NCBI GenBank assembly: GCA_963790585.1
Contig: CAWBOY010000003.1
Location: 186,001-250,000 of the forward strand
Length of the DNA stretch: 64,000 nucleotides
Direction of reading: 5' to 3'
From: CAWBOY01 sp963790585
Lineage (GTDB): Bacteria > Planctomycetota > Planctomycetia > Gemmatales > Gemmataceae
The notes under the pieces are model-generated. The model was not told the origin of the DNA. It saw only the letters and a list, made by a program, of their open reading frames with translations, and made no database searches. The position numbers and the translations under genes are program-made. This document shows positions 36,764-44,220 of the stretch, one piece after another. The first letter of the stretch is position 1, and every line of letters starts with the position of its first letter.

Positions 36764-36970
36764 ATGACATTTCTCGTGACCATCGACCGGGACGAGGACG
36801 GCGTGTGGGTCGTCGAGTGCCCGGCCATCCCTGGCTGCGTCAGTCAAGGGGAATCCAAGGACGTGGCCTTGGCCAACATTCGGGACGCCATCCGGGCCTG
36901 CCTGGAAGTGCGGTCCGAGCGGGGAATGCCGCTGACCGTGGAGACCCGTCAAGTGGAGGTGGTCGCCTGA
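36764..36970 (+). CDS. hicB: HicB-family antitoxin
   Basis: 68-residue antitoxin-type protein: MTFLVTIDRDEDGVWVVECPAIPGCVSQGESKDVALANIRDAIRACLEV is the complete HicB fold (RNase H-like), which neutralises the HicA mRNA interferase. It lacks a C-terminal DNA-binding domain, as is usual for short HicB proteins. ATG 36764 follows AGGAG at 36751-36755. The stop overlaps the hicA start by one base (TGATG), the typical coupling, but hicA is cut short, so the antitoxin is orphaned. Confidence 0.88.
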   Translation: MTFLVTIDRDEDGVWVVECPAIPGCVSQGESKDVALANIRDAIRACLEVRSERGMPLTVETRQVEVVA

Positions 36971-37026
36971 TGGCCCGGCTTCCCGTGCTCGGCGCGTCCG
37001 ACGTCAATTGCCCTCTCCTCTCCTAA
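36970..37026 (+). pseudogene. Truncated hicA toxin start
   Basis: The frame reads MARLPVLGASDV, which is how many HicA toxins coupled to HicB begin (M-x-x-LPVL...V), then diverges into NCPLLS and stops after 18 codons. The dsRBD-like domain with the catalytic His is absent. The start overlaps the hicB stop codon. The OleC-like gene begins 10 bp later, so a deletion probably joined the hicA start to its upstream region near 37005. Confidence 0.72.
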
Positions 37027-37036
37027 GATAAAGGAA

Positions 37037-38725
37037 ATGAACCAACCAAGCGCTCCACCTTCGACACAGAACATCGCGTCGCATCTTACTCGTCGTGCAG
37101 CAAGCTCACCACTTACTTTAGCCGTCGTTCACCCGACAGGGCGTGACCGTCAGGGCCGCTTTCGTTATCGCCACCTCACGTACCGCGAGCTGGACGCGGA
37201 AAGCGATTGTCTCGGTCGTGGTCTCGAACGGCTCGGCATCGTTCGGGGGACGCGAACCGTCCTCATGGTTCCACCCTGCCTCGAGTTTTACGCGCTCACG
37301 TTCGCGCTCTTCAAGATCGGAGCGGTCGTCGTCCTGATCGATCCAGGGATGGGCGTGCGCAATCTCGGCGTTTGCTTGAAGGAGGCGGAGCCGGAAGCGT
37401 TTATCGGCGTGCCGAAGGCTCACCTGGCACGGCGCCTGTTCGGTTGGGGTCGCGGCACGCTCCGCTCTTGCGTCACGGTCGGTCGGCGTTATCTCTGGGG
37501 TGGATCGACCCTGGATCAAGTGCGTCGACTCGGCGCGGCAGGACCGCCGCCGCTAGTGACACCGGCCTTCAATGAGATGGCCGCGCTCCTCTTCACGAGC
37601 GGCAGCACCGGCGTCGCCAAGGGCGTCATCTACACACATGAGATCTTCAACGCCCAGGTTGAATCGCTCAGGCAAACGTATGCGATTGAGCCGGGCGAGA
37701 TCGATCTGCCGACCTTTCCGCTGTTTGGTCTCTTCGGTCCCGCACTGGGAATGACCTCGATTATTCCGCCGATGGACCCGACGCGCCCGGCCCATGTCGA
37801 TGCCGCCAAGATCGTTGACGTCCTGCAACATTTTCAGGTCACGAACCTTTTCGGCTCGCCGGCGCTGGTTCGCCGCGTCGGCGGCTACGGTGAAAAACAA
37901 GCCGTCAAGCTGCCGTCGCTCCGTCGAGTGATTTCCGCGGGAGCGCCCGTGTCGGCCAAGGCAATCGCCTCGTTTACGACGATGTTGCGTGATGAAGTGC
38001 AAGTTCACACACCTTACGGCGCGACGGAGGCGCTTCCCGTCGCCACGATCGGCAGCGCGGAGATTCTGCGTGAGACTTGCCAGCGCACGGCCAAAGGCGG
38101 CGGCGTCTGTGTCGGTCGACCAGTCTCGGGCATGACCGTTCGCATCATTCGCATCACCGACGAAGCCCTTCCAACGTGGAACGATGACCTCAAAGTAGCC
38201 CAGGGAACAGTCGGCGAAATCGTCGCCCAGGGCCCGGTCGTAACCAGCGCCTATTACAACCGAGCCACCTCGACGGCTTTAGCTAAAATCGCCGACCCGG
38301 CGACCGGAGGCTTCTATCATCGCATGGGCGATCTCGGCTATTTTGACGAGCAAGGCCGCCTCTGGTTCTGTGGCCGAAAGTCACAACGCGTCGTCACCGC
38401 CAATGGGACGCTATTCACGATTCCTTGCGAAGGCGTCTTCAACGCCCACCCCGCTGTCGCCCGAACCGCTTTGGTTGCCGTCGAGCGGAACGGAACCATC
38501 GAGCCAATCCTTTGCGTCGAACGCGATCCCGGCACGAAAATGGATGCGAACAAACTACGACAAGAGCTACTCGCGCTAGGCGCTCAACACGCGCATACAA
38601 GAGAGATAAAAAAGATCCTCTTTCACCCATCGTTTCCCGTAGACATTCGGCACAATGCCAAGATTTTTCGAGAGAAATTAGCGCCCTGGGCCGCCAAAGA
38701 AATCGCGTCGCGCGGGAGGGTCTAA
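37037..38725 (+). CDS. oleC: OleC-like AMP-dependent fatty acid ligase
   Basis: 562-residue member of the ANL superfamily, closest in motif to OleC, which turns beta-hydroxy acids into beta-lactones during long-chain olefin synthesis. The ATP/AMP loop is LLFTSGSTGVAKGVIYTHEIFNAQVESL, followed by LPTFPLFGLFGPALGMTSIIPPMDPTRP (the segment typical of OleC), VHTPYGATEALPVA (YGATE adenine motif), and the hinge MGDLGYFDEQGRLWFCGRKSQRVV. The C-terminal HNAKIFREKLAPW carries a conserved lysine. OleA, OleB and OleD partners are not adjacent. ATG 37037 with AAGGA close upstream. It immediately follows the hicA truncation. Confidence 0.85.
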   Translation: MNQPSAPPSTQNIASHLTRRAASSPLTLAVVHPTGRDRQGRFRYRHLTYRELDAESDCLGRGLERLGIVRGTRTVLMVPPCLEFYALTFALFKIGAVVVLIDPGMGVRNLGVCLKEAEPEAFIGVPKAHLARRLFGWGRGTLRSCVTVGRRYLWGGSTLDQVRRLGAAGPPPLVTPAFNEMAALLFTSGSTGVAKGVIYTHEIFNAQVESLRQTYAIEPGEIDLPTFPLFGLFGPALGMTSIIPPMDPTRPAHVDAAKIVDVLQHFQVTNLFGSPALVRRVGGYGEKQAVKLPSLRRVISAGAPVSAKAIASFTTMLRDEVQVHTPYGATEALPVATIGSAEILRETCQRTAKGGGVCVGRPVSGMTVRIIRITDEALPTWNDDLKVAQGTVGEIVAQGPVVTSAYYNRATSTALAKIADPATGGFYHRMGDLGYFDEQGRLWFCGRKSQRVVTANGTLFTIPCEGVFNAHPAVARTALVAVERNGTIEPILCVERDPGTKMDANKLRQELLALGAQHAHTREIKKILFHPSFPVDIRHNAKIFREKLAPWAAKEIASRGRV

Positions 38726-39295
38726 ATGGATCGGGACTTGGCTGCATCCTTAACCTACGGAGCCACGGCACGCGACGGGATGATAGTTGGCGAAACATTC
38801 TAAGGTCCGCCAAAGATTCTAAGTACCGCCAACGTTGCCGGTACTTAGAATCTTACGTATTCCCGATAAAACACGTCGTTTCAAAGCCAAAAATCTAAGT
38901 ACCGCCAACATTCGTGCGTTGACGGTACTTAAACCCGCTCGCGTCATTCGACGCCGGCTGAATGCTCGTCTTCCCCACATTATTGCGGACATGTATCAAG
39001 CGATCTCGGAGCGAGATGCAAAAAATGTCACGCCCACTTGCACTTCGCTCCATCATTTCTAACATGTTATCTGACTGGATGTTACGCCGCGGCAAAGGAC
39101 GGCGCACGATGCAAAGGGGCTGATTCTAATCGTGTCGTCCCGCCCATTTTTCCGGCGAACTCCTTCAACCAACAGGTCGAAGGGCTTTGTCCTGGTGCGG
39201 ATGAAAGTTACAACTCGACGGACCGTCGCTTCATTCGCACGGCGTAAGCCGAGACAGCTTCGAGCAGTACCGCGCACTCGACCTCAGGGGAAACG
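38726..39295 (+). other. Intergenic stretch with two related hairpins
   Basis: No supported gene. Two hairpins share the core TAAGTACCGCCAAC. The first has perfect 16-bp arms (38813-38828 and 38839-38854) and a 10-base loop; the second has 14-bp arms with one mismatch (38896-38909 and 38918-38931). A third half-copy with ATTCTAAGGTCCGCC starts at 38798. The pair may end the OleC-like transcript. The remainder to 39290 holds nothing recognised. Confidence 0.6.
38813..38931 (+). repeat. Two tandem hairpins with TAAGTACCG arms
   Basis: Structure as described for 38726-39295: first hairpin 38813-38854 with perfect arms, second 38896-38931 with one mismatch. The second contains a diverged copy of the first's loop region (CCGCCAAC). 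They may act as terminators after the ligase gene or be remnants of a small repeat. Confidence 0.7.
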
Positions 39296-39889
39296 ATGGC
39301 AAACACTGATTCTCAGGTAACGGTCCACATGGCGGCGAGCCTCGACGGCTTCATCGCTCGAAAGGACGGGCGAGTCGACTGGCTCGAGACCTCAGACGTG
39401 TTCGTAGGCGGCGACACCATGGACCCGGGATTCGTCGAGGCGTTCCTCAATACGATCGACTGCTACGTCATGGGATCGCGAACCTATGAGACCGCGTTGA
39501 GTTTTGAAACCAAAGGGGTGGGATGGGCATACGGCGACAAACCCACCTTCGTCCTAACGACTCGCGAGCTGCCGCTGACCCGGGATACCATCGAGTTCTA
39601 CTCTGGCGATCTTGCACAGTTCGTGAACGGGCGCCTGCGGCCCACGTTCCGTACCATCTGGTTTGTTGGAGGCAGCTTGGTCTCCGCCGAATGCCTTCGT
39701 CTCGGGCTAGCCGACGAAATTCGTTATTCGATCCTGCCGATCTTGATTGGAGATGGGATCCCATTTTTCGCGAAGCTTGACAGAGACATCGCCCTGCATC
39801 TCGTGGAGGTCAAAGCCTACAAGAATGGCATGGTGGATCTTCGTTACGAGGTGCGAGGACGCCTCGGCGAGTCACGGAGCGCCACCTAA
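39296..39889 (+). CDS. Dihydrofolate reductase-family protein (RibD C-terminal-like)
   Basis: 197-residue NADPH-dependent reductase-like protein. VHMAASLDGFIARKDGRVDWLE at the N-terminus, YVMGSRTYETAL in the middle, FVLTTRELPL and IWFVGGSLVSAECLRLGLADEIRYSILPILIGDGIPFF are the RibD_C/YyaP-type marks. True DHFR is unlikely: this branch often acts on other pteridine-like or unknown substrates. ATG 39296 follows AGGGGA. It is the last ordinary gene before the second mobile island. Confidence 0.85.
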   Translation: MANTDSQVTVHMAASLDGFIARKDGRVDWLETSDVFVGGDTMDPGFVEAFLNTIDCYVMGSRTYETALSFETKGVGWAYGDKPTFVLTTRELPLTRDTIEFYSGDLAQFVNGRLRPTFRTIWFVGGSLVSAECLRLGLADEIRYSILPILIGDGIPFFAKLDRDIALHLVEVKAYKNGMVDLRYEVRGRLGESRSAT

Positions 39890-39938
39890 AGCGGCATGCA
39901 GAGGACCGAGCTGTGCGCCCGCCGCTGGAGCAAACAAA

Positions 39939-40008
39939 GGGCTCATCTCATTCTGGCAGATGGCTCGCTGGAAGGGATCTTTCTTGATTAAAACCCACAT
40001 ACCAGGGG
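39939..40008 (+). mobile_element. Remnant of the IS110-family element's 5' end
   Basis: 70 bp matching 22086-22155 with about three differences (GGGCTC...CCCACATACCAGGGG), the leader end of the IS110-family element, without any transposase. It ends at AGGGG, where the sequence continues into the palindrome target of the MITE. Confidence 0.8.
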
Positions 40009-40016
40009 GACGGGCA

Positions 40017-40146
40017 TGCTTTGTAGAAAAGCTGGTATCTTTGCGAGCTGGGAACGTGAGCTCCCGGAGTTGCGTTACACGTACTCGGATTTTCTCCGGT
40101 AGCTCACGTTCCCAGCTCGCAAAGATACCAGCTTTTCTACAAAGCA
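40017..40146 (+). mobile_element. 130-bp MITE with 46-bp terminal inverted repeats
   Basis: Perfect 46-bp inverted arms (40017-40062 and 40101-40146) starting TGCTTTGTAGAAAA around a 38-bp spacer; no gene inside. The 9-bp target duplication GGACGGGCA lies immediately outside on both sides (40008-40016 and 40147-40155). The ends match those of the IS5-like element (TGCTCTGTAGAAAA) at one changed base in ten, so that transposase family is the likely mover. Confidence 0.9.
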
Positions 40147-40192
40147 GGACGGGCACGTTTAATATCGCCTTACTTAAATTAAATGCTGGCTT

Positions 40193-40211
40193 ATTAAACG
40201 TGCCCGTCCCC
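40193..40211 (+). repeat. Right arm of the hairpin targeted by the MITE and the group II intron
   Basis: Without the MITE and one duplication, GGGGACGGGCACGTTTAAT would face ATTAAACGTGCCCGTCCCC (40193-40211) as perfect 19-bp arms separated by ~28 bp. The left arm is split by the MITE after GGACGGGCA. The group II intron begins 4 bases after the right arm (TTT then GTGCG), the position expected of class C introns relative to a stem-loop. Confidence 0.75.
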
Positions 40212-40718
40212 TTTGTGCGCCGTGCCAAGGCGTGACTTTTCAGTGGGTGCGAATCCCACCCGGCAACTGGTCGTTCCAGCCGGTAGCAATCGGAGCGGCA
40301 GTGGAGGTAACGAAACTGTCGAAGCCTTCGATGGAAAGGGTCGTTTGAGCGACTCCGCGAGCAGGCAGGCCGTAACGTGAGTGAACGCTGAGCAGGCCTC
40401 GAAACGGGTAATGTGGTAGCCGACCCAGCAAAGGGATGGGGAAGGCCGCAGACGCGAGGATACAGGGGGAACGACTTTAGCCCCACCCGCGTTGCCACCG
40501 GGGTAATGGCGACGGCATGTCGGCATAGGAAAGTTAACGCAACACGGGAAACCCTCTGCGGTGGCAGCAGTGCCAACCGGACGCCCGCGAGGGACAGGCC
40601 GGGCCGCTTGGGGTGGCGGAGAGGCTCGTAGTACCGCTGAAGCCGGGTAACGCCGGTGGAGGGAAGGGGCCTTGGTTCAAGGACAGCGTCCGAAGGAAAG
40701 AGAGCCAGGAGATTGGTG

Positions 40719-42047
40719 ATGAGCCTAACACCTCCCGATACGGTTCGGAAACTCCAGGAGACGTTGCATGCCAAAGCGAAGAGAGCACCCACCTATCGGT
40801 TCTATGCGTTGTACGACAAGGTGTACCGGGCCGATGTGCTGGGCCATGCGTACCTGTGCTGCGCCGCTAACGACGGCGCGGCGGGGGTGGATGGCCAGAC
40901 GTTCACGGACATCGAGGAGTACGGGCTGGACCGTTGGCTGGGTGAACTGACGGAAGAACTCCGAAACAAAGCGTATCGCCCGCAAGCAGTCCGACGGGTG
41001 TACATACCGAAGTCGGATGGCAAACAGCGACCGTTGGGCATTCCAACGATCCGCGACCGTGTCGTGCAGATGGCTGTGTTGCTCGTCTTGGAGCCGATCT
41101 TCGAGGCGGACTTGCAGCCGGAACAATTTGCTTATCGGCAAGGCCGAAGCGCTCTGGACGCGATCGAGCAGGTCCAATTGTTGCTAGACAACGGGCATAC
41201 GGAGATTGTCGATGCGGACTTGAGTGGGTACTTCGATAGCATCCCCCACGCCGAGTTAATGGCATCGGTGAGCCGACGGCTTAGTGACGGGCTACTACTG
41301 GCCCTGATCAAAAGCTGGTTGGAGGCACCGGTGGAAGACCTTGGAGATCGTGGGGACAAGCGTCGAACGACTCGCAACAAGGACGAGGGTCGCGGCACCC
41401 CGCAAGGGGGCGTGCTCTCGCCGCTGCTGGCGAATCTCTACATGCGTCGCTTCGTGCTGGGCTGGAAGACAAACGGGCATGCCAATCGTCTTGAGGCGCG
41501 TATCGTCAATTATGCGGACGACTTTGTGATCTGCTGCCGTGGTACGGCTCTTGAAGCCGAGGCGGTGATGCGGCGCATGATGTCGAAGCTGCGGTTGACG
41601 GTGAACGAGACGAAGACCCGGGTTTGTCGCTTGCCGGACGAGACGTTTTCGTTTTTGGGTTACACGTTCGGTCGGAACTGGTCGCCGAAGACGGGGCGTA
41701 GCTACATCGGTCCCCGTCCGGCCGTCAAGAAGATCCACGGGATCTGTGAGGTGATCCGCGATCAGACCAGCCGAACGTGGCAGTGGTTGTCTTGCCGGGC
41801 GTTAATAACTCGCGTCAACAGCCGACTGGTGGGCTGGGCGAACTATTTTTGTCTCGGTAACACGGCCCCGGCCATGAAGCAGGTGATGGCGCACACCTGT
41901 CAACGGCTCCGTCAGTGGCTGGGTCGGAAGCACCGCGTGCAGGGTACGGCCCGACAGTGTTATTCGGATCGTTACCTGCGTGAGGACCTGGGATTAGTGT
42001 GGCTTCCAGGGCGACCGCGACCTCGCGTCTTGTGCGCGAACGCATGA
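40719..42047 (+). CDS. Group II intron-encoded reverse transcriptase/maturase
   Basis: 442-residue protein that splices the intron RNA and copies it into DNA. Reverse-transcriptase motifs are GKQRPLGIPTIRDRVVQ (RT2), EQFAYRQGRSALDAIEQ, IVDADLSGYFDSIPH (first Asp, RT3), RGTPQGGVLSPLLANLYM (RT4) and NYADDFVICC (RT5, YADD). The maturase (GIIM/X) domain follows (LSCRALITRVNSRLVGWANYFCLGN). The protein ends RPRVLCANA without an HNH endonuclease. ATG 40719 follows AGGAG; the frame start at 40656 is intron RNA. The frame is intact, so the intron may be active. Confidence 0.93.
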   Translation: MSLTPPDTVRKLQETLHAKAKRAPTYRFYALYDKVYRADVLGHAYLCCAANDGAAGVDGQTFTDIEEYGLDRWLGELTEELRNKAYRPQAVRRVYIPKSDGKQRPLGIPTIRDRVVQMAVLLVLEPIFEADLQPEQFAYRQGRSALDAIEQVQLLLDNGHTEIVDADLSGYFDSIPHAELMASVSRRLSDGLLLALIKSWLEAPVEDLGDRGDKRRTTRNKDEGRGTPQGGVLSPLLANLYMRRFVLGWKTNGHANRLEARIVNYADDFVICCRGTALEAEAVMRRMMSKLRLTVNETKTRVCRLPDETFSFLGYTFGRNWSPKTGRSYIGPRPAVKKIHGICEVIRDQTSRTWQWLSCRALITRVNSRLVGWANYFCLGNTAPAMKQVMAHTCQRLRQWLGRKHRVQGTARQCYSDRYLREDLGLVWLPGRPRPRVLCANA

Positions 42048-42061
42048 GTTACCTTGTCCGA

Positions 42062-42094
42062 GAGCCGGATGCCTTAATAGGGCCCGTCCGGTTC
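42062..42094 (+). ncRNA. Group II intron domain V
   Basis: 33-nt hairpin with stem GAGCCGGA/TCCGGTTC and a bulged inner region (GCCTTAATAGGGC), matching the size and symmetry of catalytic domain V. Its place 15 bp after the maturase stop is the usual one. Confidence 0.8.
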
Positions 42095-42218
42095 GACGAG
42101 CGGGAAGTGGAAACGGGGCATGGCCGGGAGATTGAGGCACCGGCCAACGAAAGGGCCGGATACCGCTGGACTCGACCTAAACCACCGCGCCACTTCTCGA
42201 CTCTACTTCGGATAGGCT

Positions 42219-43839
42219 CTTAGTTCAAGTTTCGCACATTCCGGCGCGTAAATCTAGCGCTGGGGCCGGTGATTTTTGACGGTCCGTCGAGTCACATGTG
42301 CCGGGATTGGTTGAAAAAAGACGGCGAGCAGCTGTCTCATCCGACTCGGCTGAGAAGCTCGGTAATCTGGGTGAGCCAGGTTTTTAGGCGACACGGTTTT
42401 GGAAGCAGTGTGTCGGTTTTCTCTTGGCAACTGACACGGCGTAGGGTGGTCAAAAGATCAGCAAACGAAGGCTCCTGTTTGCCTCGATACCAGGGACGGT
42501 ACGGAAACTGGAGGAAGCGGTAACCAACCTGGTGGAACCAGACGACAACCAGGCTATACAGCAGCAGAGCCATCGGTGCGGTCCGCTGGACGGCCAGGGG
42601 CAAGCGGTTGGCAGGGTCTTCCAGCCCCAAAAATTGTTTGCAATTCTCGAAGGTGCATTCGATGGCCCACCGGCACGCATAGGTGGAGAGGATGTGGCGG
42701 GCATCCCAGTCAAGGTTGGTGCAGTAAAACATTTGATCGGGCCTTTTACCTTGAAGATCACGTGTCAAGACGATGGTCAAAAGACGCTGGCCACCAGCCT
42801 TGTAGTACAAGGCTTGCTGGGTTTTGACCTGTAGGACAGCATGGAGTCCGAACTGATCGAAGTGGAGTTCCGTCCAGGGCTGCGTGGCATCGTCGGCCCA
42901 TTGGGCCATGCTCGGCAAACGTGTACCCTTCTTTCGAGGAGCCCCTTTGCCTTTTGTCGTACGTGGCTGTGGGAGAGCATAGAGGGCGCCTTTGGGATGG
43001 ACGTGGCTGATCAAGTGAACGTTGGCCGGGAGGTAGGACAGAACGCTCCTGCCGCCATAGGCACTGTCGCCTGTAACGACGATTTCGTCTTGAGGAAACC
43101 AGGTAGAGACCAAGGAAATCAACTCGACGGCCAGTTCGGGCCGGGTGCGATGGTTGGGGTCGGCCTTGGTCTTGGCGGCTTTGGCTTTGCTCTTTTTTCC
43201 CTTGGTGAGACCTTGGCGATTGCGATACAACCTCATGGTGATTGGTAAGGCAAAGACTTTGGTGGGTGCCCAGAAGGGGTGGGCGATGACGAGGCAGAGG
43301 ACGACCCAATCGTGTCCCCAACTAACAAGAGGTTTGGCGCGGCTGGAGATGAGGGGATCGTAGTGCATGCCGACGCCGTAAACAGTGAGGCCACGTTTAC
43401 GACACAAGGTATCATCGACGGCCCACGACAAGGAAGCGCCCAGGGCGAACACGCGTGCCACTAATTTGGCCAGGTGCAAAGACAAGACATCCCTATCCCA
43501 GGCGGCATGACTGAAAAAGCGATGGAAGCGGCACCAGTGTCCGTTGTCGAGGTTGCCTCCCGTGAAGATGACGTCGGTGACGTAGCGGCGGCGTGGAGAG
43601 AGAACCCAGCCGGAGATGATCTCGACGAAGGTCTGAAAGGTTGGGGCGGTGAAAACGGCAACGAAATGCTGTAGCAGAGCAACGAAAGAGGCGGTAACTT
43701 CCATAGATCGGCTTCCTTGCCACGGGGCGACCTGGAATAGTAGATGATCCCAAGTTACCAAACCGAGCCGGGAAGCCGAACTTTTTTCTCCCGCGAGATG
43801 CTGCCAACAGACCCTAAAATGTGCGAAACTTGAACTAAG
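42219..43839 (-). mobile_element. IS701-like insertion sequence
   Basis: 1621-bp element with perfect 22-bp inverted ends beginning CTTAGTTCAAGTTTCGCAC (42219-42240 and 43818-43839). It lies 40 bp after the group II intron. A target duplication could not be identified with confidence. Confidence 0.85.
42337..43704 (-). CDS. IS701-family transposase
   Basis: 455-residue DDE transposase. First Asp in LSWAVDDTLCRKRG, second in EIVVTGDSAYGGRSV, Glu in RWAIECTFENCKQFLGLEDP, which is the IS701/DDE_5 arrangement. GVGMHYDPLISSRAKPLVSWGHDWVVLC is the most conserved block. ATG 43704 is chosen with AAGGAAG 8 bp upstream; the frame extends to 43905 through the terminal repeat and is not expected to be translated there. 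The frame is intact. Confidence 0.92.
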   Translation of the reverse strand: MEVTASFVALLQHFVAVFTAPTFQTFVEIISGWVLSPRRRYVTDVIFTGGNLDNGHWCRFHRFFSHAAWDRDVLSLHLAKLVARVFALGASLSWAVDDTLCRKRGLTVYGVGMHYDPLISSRAKPLVSWGHDWVVLCLVIAHPFWAPTKVFALPITMRLYRNRQGLTKGKKSKAKAAKTKADPNHRTRPELAVELISLVSTWFPQDEIVVTGDSAYGGRSVLSYLPANVHLISHVHPKGALYALPQPRTTKGKGAPRKKGTRLPSMAQWADDATQPWTELHFDQFGLHAVLQVKTQQALYYKAGGQRLLTIVLTRDLQGKRPDQMFYCTNLDWDARHILSTYACRWAIECTFENCKQFLGLEDPANRLPLAVQRTAPMALLLYSLVVVWFHQVGYRFLQFPYRPWYRGKQEPSFADLLTTLRRVSCQEKTDTLLPKPCRLKTWLTQITELLSRVG

Positions 43840-44220
43840 CTTTCCGACCGACCCATAAAGGTGATCGAGATTTGGGTAGGGCGAACGTAGAAGGCGAACT
43901 TCCACTGCCTAGACGCCTGGCGGCAAGGCCCTCGACGTGAGAGTCTGCAAACGAAGCCAATTTAGTCCCAGTAGCGTCGATAAAGCATTCCTCTTCTTAT
44001 AAAGCGCTTCCGGCTCTAAGCGTTGTCACTGTTCACTGGCGACAAGTAGGCAAGCCGTTCTTAAGCAGCAAGTAAACGGGCGAAGGTTCCGCCGCACGGG
44101 CTAAAGACTGCGAAATCATGGCCGCCTATCGGCGTTGGCAAGTGCAGACAGAAGGTCGGTACTAGAGACGATGCCAATTGGTTTGTGATGGTCGTCGACC
44201 ACGACGATCCGGTGAATATG

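Larger units (their letters stand above)
40215..42180 (+). mobile_element. Group II intron, probably bacterial class C
   Basis: The 5' end is GTGCG (40215), the group II consensus start. Domain I-IV sequence follows, with the intron-encoded protein in domain IV. Domain V is recognisable at 42062-42094 (GAGCCGGATGCC ... GGCCCGTCCGGTTC), followed by a domain VI-like hairpin (CCGGCC/GGCCGG) with a candidate bulged A near 42175. The 3' end is approximate. It inserts just after a palindrome ending in T's, and the protein has no endonuclease domain; both fit class C. Confidence 0.82.

Noticed and set aside
40240..40270. A tRNA-like T-arm (GTGGGTGCGAATCCCAC)
   Set aside because: It lies in domain I of the group II intron, where this form is common, and no acceptor stem, D-arm or anticodon arm fits around it.
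43840..43905. Extension of the IS701-like transposase to a start at 43905
   Set aside because: It would run through the terminal inverted repeat into flanking DNA; ATG 43704 has a good ribosome site and matches family length.
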